Source: Phycisphaerales bacterium (GTDB lineage Bacteria > Planctomycetota > Phycisphaerae > Sedimentisphaerales > Anaerobacaceae). From it: a DNA stretch of 63,696 nt. Below the pieces are notes generated by a model. It searched no databases and was not told the DNA's origin. It saw only the letters and a program-made list of their open reading frames with translations. The translations under genes were made by a program, and so were the position numbers. Shown one piece after another: positions 59,189 to 63,696 of the stretch (the first letter of the stretch is position 1; the number at the start of each line of letters is the position of its first letter). Location of the stretch: the NCBI GenBank assembly GCA_003141275.1, contig PLLM01000016.1, positions 1 to 63,696 on the forward strand, written 5' to 3'.

Positions 59189-59449
59189 ATGAATAAATAC
59201 ATAAATGACTCGAAAGCCAAGCAAGTGTTCGCAACTCAGCAAACGCACACGGATTCACAAACCGTGCCGGCGGCCGGTACGCCTACGCACAAGGAAATTG
59301 CCAGGCGGGCATATGAAATTTATATCGAGAATGGTCGCCGACAAGGCCAAAGTGAACAGTACTGGCTGCAAGCCGAACATGAGCTGAAGAATCGAACCGA
59401 CCAGGAACTGAAGAATGTAAAGCACTGGCAGCAAGCCGAAGAGAAATGA
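59189..59449 (+). CDS. DUF2934 small soluble protein
   Basis: About 86 residues from ATG 59189 (ATG 59177 also possible). EIARRAYEIYIENGRRQGQSEQYWLQAE is the DUF2934 signature. The C-terminal repeat-like QELKNVKHWQQAEEK is duplicated in sense from it. Such proteins often sit next to DUF3309 and DUF883 genes, as here. Confidence 0.8.
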   Translation: MNKYINDSKAKQVFATQQTHTDSQTVPAAGTPTHKEIARRAYEIYIENGRRQGQSEQYWLQAEHELKNRTDQELKNVKHWQQAEEK

Positions 59450-59966
59450 CAACATCTGCGAAGCCCTGCGCAGTCCCACCTTGCGGGGCGTAAACCATGT
59501 TTACCCGTTAGATGGCGGCTTTGCCTGTCTCACGGGGTCAATCCGCGTCTAATTTTTTCTTTACATTGTTTTTTTCCCGCGTGGAGTGTTCAGCCTTTCG
59601 ACCTTGCTCAGGACAGGCAGACAAAAATCCGCCGGCTGACAAGTCTTGCCCTCCGCCTCAATCATGCCTGCGGCGGGAAAAATAGGTAATTTCCTTAGAC
59701 GCTAAGTATAAGGGCAGGAGTATAATTAAAGATAAAAGAGTATGGTTTAGTAACATCATAAAAATGAAAGGGTACGACAGCAGCGGCTTTAAGGCCAATA
59801 TTTTGGATTTTGGCAGGTGAAGTGATAAAATTCGTAAAAAATACTTTGGCATCTTAAGACAGGTTTTGATATTATCGCGGCACTGGCAGCCCCTGGTTTC
59901 GGAACCAAGGGTTTAATCCGCCATAGGCGGATAAATATGGGAAATACAAGTTTAAGGAGTTCTATA
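59450..59966. other. Repeat-rich gap
   Basis: About 520 bases with module B (59547-59583), a fragment of a C/G hairpin (CCGCCATAGGCGGATAAAT, 59918-59936) also seen before murC (61563-61588). No gene is supported. Confidence 0.5.
59547..59583 (+). repeat. Dispersed intergenic module B, copy 2
   Basis: GTCTAATTTTTTCTTTACAT continuing to CCCGCGTG. Confidence 0.75.
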
Positions 59967-60092
59967 ATGTTTACTGTTCTCGCAAATTCTTTTACGCATG
60001 TTCTCGCCGATGGCCCGTACATTTACTGGGGCGGTGGTGGGCTGGGGCTCATTATTCTCATCGTGGTGATTGTGCTATTGCTTCGCCGCTGA
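59967..60092 (+). CDS. Tiny membrane protein (41 aa)
   Basis: MFTVLANSFTHVLADGPYIY then one hydrophobic helix (LGLIILIVVIVLLLRR). AAGGAG lies 8 bases before ATG 59967, so translation is credible. Glycine-rich turn before the helix. No named family; similar tiny proteins accompany DUF3309 genes. Confidence 0.65.
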   Translation: MFTVLANSFTHVLADGPYIYWGGGGLGLIILIVVIVLLLRR

Positions 60093-60797
60093 TAGCTGAA
60101 GTGGCTTATGGCATTTTAAGACGCAGGGCGGCGTGATTGTCACTTCCGGCATACGAAGGTTTAGCGTTGACCCTGAGATTTGCCGCAGGCCCTGTCGTCT
60201 TGGCCGTTACGGTCATGATAACGCTGTTGTTTTATTTCTCCACAGGTGGCTTGCTTTCGGCTGATATCCTTCTATTAAATCCGCGAAAGCAGACAATCTT
60301 CTATCCCGTCTCCGGCGGTATCCAAATTATGATATACTACACGTAGCGAAGCACATGGCCCGCTTCGGCAATACAAACGACTAAACCTGCCTTTGACATT
60401 GAGTATCGAGCATCCAATATCGAGTATCTAAATCAATCTTTTTTCTTTCATTGTTTTTTCCCGCGTGTTATTGACAGCGTTCAGCGTACAGCGTATAGCG
60501 GACAGTGTGTTTTCCTCGGCTTAGTAATGAAGGCCAAAGGCCTTCGCGGACAAGGCGAAAGGGTATCGCAGATGCTTGAATCGAGAATACCTTTAGCCGC
60601 AGAACGCAAGCCGAGCAAAAGCAGTGTTAATCCGTGTAACCTGTCCTGAGCAGTAGTCGAAGGAATCCGTGTCTAAAAAAGTTCTCTGTGTCTTCTGTGT
60701 TCTCTTGCCGGAAGGCATCCCTTAGGGAGTGGTAAAAAAACAGTGCAATCTGTGAAATCAGTGGCTAAAATGGAATTCGCCAATTAAGGACTAAAGA
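60093..60797. other. Long repeat-rich intergenic region
   Basis: About 700 bases of mosaic repeats: module B (60436-60469), ATCCGTGTAACCTGTCCTGA and CAGTAGTCGAAGGAATCCGT units, and a TTGCCGGAAGGCATCCCTTAGGGAGTGG unit (60707-60734) repeated at 61306-61333. An open frame at 60137-60346 lacks a start and looks non-coding. Confidence 0.55.
60436..60469 (+). repeat. Dispersed intergenic module B, copy 3
   Basis: ATCTTTTTTCTTTCATTG continuing to CCCGCGTGTT. Confidence 0.7.
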
Positions 60798-61157
60798 ATG
60801 TACGAGCATCATTCCCAACCGCTGCTGCCGCTAAGAAAATTCGTTTATCGCCTTTTGCTGCATATTCTGGTTGCCCTGGCCGCTATTGTGTGCGCTTTGG
60901 GAATAGGGATTCTCGGCTACCATTGCCTCGAAGGTCTCCCATGGCTCGACTCTTTTCTCAATGCCTCAATGATTCTCGGAGGCATGGGGCCTGTCAACGA
61001 GCTGCATTGGCCGGCGGCCAAACTGTTCGCGGGTTTCTATGCGCTTTTTTCGGGACTTATATTTATCGGCGTAGCCGGCGTCATTATGTTTCCCATCGCG
61101 CACCGTTTTCTCCATGTCCTCCATCTGGACGATGACAAGAAGCAGCATTCAGCGTAG
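60798..61157 (+). CDS. Small membrane protein, ion-channel-like region
   Basis: 119 residues with two helices (about 16-40, LLLHILVALAAIVCALGIGILGYH; about 76-100, LFAGFYALFSGLIFIGVAGVIMFPI) around SMILGGMGPVNELHWP. The order helix - GGMGP loop - helix resembles a pore-like two-helix (Ion_trans_2) arrangement, but the selectivity motif is not clearly present. Ends in a His/Asp/Lys-rich tail. Confidence 0.75.
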   Translation: MYEHHSQPLLPLRKFVYRLLLHILVALAAIVCALGIGILGYHCLEGLPWLDSFLNASMILGGMGPVNELHWPAAKLFAGFYALFSGLIFIGVAGVIMFPIAHRFLHVLHLDDDKKQHSA

Positions 61158-61599
61158 AGCGGATGGAAGACAGTTTTGAGTGTTAAGTGTTTAGTTTTGA
61201 GTTTGAGGAGATTGCTTCGGCCTTCGGCCTCGCAATGACAGATAGCAAAAATCCGTGAGAATCCGTGTAATCCGTGGTTAAAAACCTCTGTGCTCTCTGT
61301 GCCCTCTTGCCGTAAGGCATCCCTTAGGGAGTGGCAAAAAATCAGCGTTACCTGTCCTGAGCAGTGGTCGAAGGAATCTGCGTCTAAAATAAATCAGTGT
61401 AATCTGTGCAATCTGTGGCTAAACCTTTTGTGCCTTCTTGTGGCTAAATCAGCGTCTAATTTTTTCTTTCATTGCTCTTTTCTGCGCGTTAAAATCTCTG
61501 ACTTTGATGGGTGACCCCTTCAGTTTACTCGCGCAAACTAGCAGAAGGGGCAGGTGTAATTCCGCCAAACGAAAGGCGGATAAATTTCAAGGATGAAAT
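61158..61599. other. Repeat-rich gap before murC
   Basis: About 440 bases with module B (61454-61490), a further copy of the 41-base unit (61378-61408), a CTGAGCAGTGGTCGAAGGAAT unit (61356-61376) and the hairpin CCGCCAAACGAAAGGCGGATAA just before murC. Promoter not resolved. Confidence 0.5.
61454..61490 (+). repeat. Dispersed intergenic module B, copy 4
   Basis: GTCTAATTTTTTCTTTCATT continuing to CTGCGCGTT. Confidence 0.75.
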
Positions 61600-63078
61600 A
61601 TGCTCAGGACGAATGTAAGGATACATCAGCCGGCCACAAGAGCCAGGCGAGGATGGGAAGTGGTTACGAACGGATTTAACGGACTTGCGGGCAAACGGTT
61701 TCATTTCATAGGCGTCGGCGGTATCGGTATGAGCGGCCTGGCGATGCTTCTGCTCAAACACAAGGCAATCGTTACCGGCTCCGACCAGAACCCGGGCGAA
61801 ACAATCGACCACCTCTGCGAATTCGGCGCGGACATAAAAATAGGCCACAAGGAGCACAACCTCAATCCACAGGCGGACGCTGTAGTGATATCAGCCGCGA
61901 TAAAAGAGGAAAACCCCGAATTGAAGCTCGCCCGCCGCGAAGGCATCCGCGTCTATAAATACGCCGAGATGCTGGGCAAGGTCTTCCAGTTTTATCAGGG
62001 TATCGCCATATCGGGCACTCACGGCAAAAGCACAACCTCCGGCTGGCTCGCCTACCTCTTCAAACTTGCGGGCCTTGAGCCAAATTTCGTCGTCGGGGCA
62101 GTTGTTACCCAGCTCGCCGGCTCATCGAGCGTCGGCAGCGGGCAGCATTTCGTCGCCGAGGCCTGCGAATACGACCGCAGCTTCCTGAATCTCAAGCCGC
62201 AAATCGCCGTCATCCTAAATATCGAGGCCGACCACCTCGACTACTACAAAGACGAAGCCGAAATCGTCGAGGCGTTTCGCGATTTCGCGCTTGGCACAAA
62301 AAATTCGGGCGTAATCATCGCCAACGGCGAAGATAAAAACACCAAACAGCTGCTTCTGGATTCCCGCCTGCTCGAAAACAACCGAAAAATCGAGACCTTC
62401 GGTTTCGGCAAGGAAAACAATTTTTACGCCGACAATATCGTCGAAAAAGACGGACTTTACTCCTTCGACGTTTATCACAATAAGGAATTGCTCGGCAAAA
62501 CCCATATCAGCGTGCCTGGCAAACATAACGTCGCCAACGCGCTGGCTGTTATCGCCGCAGCCGTAAACGCAGGTTTAGCCGCAAAAGACATCCTGCGATT
62601 ATTGCCCGGCTTCACGGGCGTTGACCGCCGGCTGATGCTCAAGGCAAAAATCAATGGCGTAACCATTCTCGACGATTACGCTCATCACCCCACCGAAATC
62701 CGAGCATCGCTCAAGGCGATTAAAGAGCATTACCAGCCCAAACGCCTGTGGTGCGTTTTCCAACCTCACCAGTATAGTCGGACGCGATTTTTGCTGGATG
62801 ACTTCGCCGAAAGCTTCAAACTTGCCGATATAACGATTATGCCGGAAATTTACTTCGTCCGCGACTCGCAGCAGTCAAAAAAAGAGGTGAACGCACAGGT
62901 CCTCGTCGATAAAATACGGGCAAAAGGAAGCGAAGCTTTGTTTATTGACGGCTTCGACGCAATTTGCGAATATTTAACCAAACAAGTGTCCGCCGGCGAC
63001 GTGGTCGTTACCATGGGCGCAGGCGACGTTTGGAAGGTGAGCGATGAATTTCTTAAATGGCTTAGAAAAAATAGTTGA
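61600..63078 (+). CDS. murC: UDP-N-acetylmuramate--L-alanine ligase
   Basis: A 492-residue Mur ligase that adds L-alanine to UDP-MurNAc in the cytoplasm. Signatures: FIGVGGIGMSGLA (UDP-substrate domain), ATP P-loop GTHGKSTTSGWL, EACEYDRSFL, NIEADHLDYY, DDYAHHPTEI and the C-terminal domain GAGDVWK. ATG 61600 has AAGGA upstream, but family homology starts about 26 codons later and a GTG at 61660 with GAGG 8 bases before it is a serious alternative. Its presence shows peptidoglycan synthesis. murB overlaps its end by 35 bases, a tightly coupled pair. Confidence 0.95.
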   Translation: MLRTNVRIHQPATRARRGWEVVTNGFNGLAGKRFHFIGVGGIGMSGLAMLLLKHKAIVTGSDQNPGETIDHLCEFGADIKIGHKEHNLNPQADAVVISAAIKEENPELKLARREGIRVYKYAEMLGKVFQFYQGIAISGTHGKSTTSGWLAYLFKLAGLEPNFVVGAVVTQLAGSSSVGSGQHFVAEACEYDRSFLNLKPQIAVILNIEADHLDYYKDEAEIVEAFRDFALGTKNSGVIIANGEDKNTKQLLLDSRLLENNRKIETFGFGKENNFYADNIVEKDGLYSFDVYHNKELLGKTHISVPGKHNVANALAVIAAAVNAGLAAKDILRLLPGFTGVDRRLMLKAKINGVTILDDYAHHPTEIRASLKAIKEHYQPKRLWCVFQPHQYSRTRFLLDDFAESFKLADITIMPEIYFVRDSQQSKKEVNAQVLVDKIRAKGSEALFIDGFDAICEYLTKQVSAGDVVVTMGAGDVWKVSDEFLKWLRKNS

Positions 63079-63696
63079 AACGAAACATCCCCTGGCGAAA
63101 GAAACGTGGTACGGGCTTGGCGGGCCGGCGGACTACTTTATAAAACCGCAGGATACCGAACAGCTCGCACTGGTCGTAAAACGATGCAACGAGAATAAAG
63201 TGCCGATTTACGTGCTGGGATACGGCTCGAACCTTTTAGTCAGCGACGAGGGCGTTCGCGGAGCGGTAATACAACTCAAGAGCGACAACTTCTCACAGAT
63301 TAAGTTCGTCAAAGAACAGGTCATAGCAGGCGCGGGCGTCGAGCTGAGCCGGCTGCTGCTGACCTGCGCCAAGAAAGGCCTTTCGGGCCTCGAACCCCTG
63401 ACGGGTATTCCGGGTTCAGTGGGCGGAGCGGTCAGGATGAATTCAGGCGGAAACTTCGGCGACATAGGAACCGTCGTCGAAAGCGTTACCCTGATGGACA
63501 AGGACGGCAAAATATCCGAAAAGAAAAAACCAGAGCTTCAGTTCGATTATCGCCAGACAAATATCACGGCTAAATTCATCCTCGAAGCGAAAATAAATAT
63601 GGCCGAAGGCGACCCGGAACAGATTACGAAAACGATTAAGGAAAACTGGGTTTACAAGAAAAATAACCAGCCCCTTAACACCATCAATTCGGGCTG
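63044..63696 (+). CDS. murB: UDP-N-acetylenolpyruvoylglucosamine reductase (partial, cut by window end)
   Basis: The first 217 codons of MurB, the FAD-dependent reductase that makes UDP-MurNAc. ATG 63044 lies inside murC with AAGGTGA just upstream. Visible family motifs: TWYGLGGPADYF, YVLGYGSNLLVSDEGVRG (FAD pyrophosphate loop), GLEPLTGIPGSVGGAVRMNSG (the G-I-P-G loop) and FDYRQTNI. The frame is open to the last base. The C-terminal third is beyond the window. Confidence 0.94.
   Translation, partial: MNFLNGLEKIVETKHPLAKETWYGLGGPADYFIKPQDTEQLALVVKRCNENKVPIYVLGYGSNLLVSDEGVRGAVIQLKSDNFSQIKFVKEQVIAGAGVELSRLLLTCAKKGLSGLEPLTGIPGSVGGAVRMNSGGNFGDIGTVVESVTLMDKDGKISEKKKPELQFDYRQTNITAKFILEAKINMAEGDPEQITKTIKENWVYKKNNQPLNTINSG

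Noticed and set aside
60137-60346. Possible 69-aa membrane protein
   Set aside because: Starts at a TTG with no ribosome-binding site inside repeat-rich DNA; hydrophobic composition alone is not convincing.
1-63696. CRISPR array or cas genes
   Set aside because: The regularly spaced identical repeats required were not seen; intergenic repeats here vary in order and spacing and no Cas protein is present.

Overview
The window looks like a chromosomal segment of a Planctomycetota bacterium of the Phycisphaerae type (Sedimentisphaerales-like). This is inferred from the gene families, not from a marker-gene tree: PEP-CTERM tails, pseudopilins with a GFTLVELLVVIAIIALL N-terminus, dockerin-like modules on secreted proteins, XylR-type (LacI-like plus AraC) regulators, a NarL-partner hybrid kinase, and a planctomycetal-style tyrosine integrase. 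Housekeeping genes frame it: gyrA and holA on the left, murC and the start of murB on the right.

Layout. (1) 0.2-4.2 kb: gyrA, holA, tRNA-Ser(GGA). (2) 4.2-24.8 kb: a galactan/arabinogalactan utilisation locus. It has two XylR-type regulators; a plus-strand secreted set (PEP-CTERM protein, LamG/dockerin protein, pseudopilin, secreted protein, GH53 with dockerin, a 610-aa carbohydrate-related protein, a zinc ribbon); and a minus-strand operon GH112 - GH42 - GH53 lipoprotein - GPH transporter - GH51. An 18-base exact (22/24 extended) copy of the tRNA-Ser 3' end lies at the far side of this locus, so the whole locus may be a genomic island. (3) 25-43.6 kb: alpha-glucan (glycogen) metabolism (CBM48 protein, two GH57 enzymes, GT4, malQ, glgP), interrupted by a two-component signalling block with csrA and by a small accessory insertion (dinD-like, DUF3820-like, Mrr-like nuclease) lying between inverted repeat copies. 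(4) 43.8-44.9 kb: a PEP-CTERM-like protein and tadA. (5) 44.95-52.8 kb: a 7.8-kb integrative element inserted in the 3' end of tRNA-Glu(CTC). (6) 53-58 kb: tRNA-Met, an aldo/keto reductase overlapped antisense by an HNH-AP2 gene, and a three-gene AT-rich cassette ending in a putative PD-(D/E)XK nuclease. (7) 58-61.5 kb: several very small stress-type membrane proteins in repeat-rich intergenic DNA, then murC-murB.

The most interesting system is the tRNA-Glu element. Its attachment core lies inside the integrase reading frame. In the integrated state the integrase ends in 11 codons read from the antisense strand of tRNA-Glu, while the 72-codon native C-terminus is stranded 7.8 kb away at the other end, in the same reading frame. 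Excision would restore a 507-residue integrase whose stop codon directly abuts the next element gene, creating an operon that exists only in the circle. The element also carries two membrane proteins sharing a duplicated module, and a Sel1-repeat protein followed by an in-frame PEP-CTERM relic.

In the galactan locus the genes form a plausible pathway: cell-surface and secreted GH53 cut beta-1,4-galactan, GH51 trims arabinose, the GPH permease imports oligosaccharides, GH42 releases galactose, and the GH112 phosphorylase splits a galactosyl disaccharide. All assignments are from reading the sequence; no database search was run.
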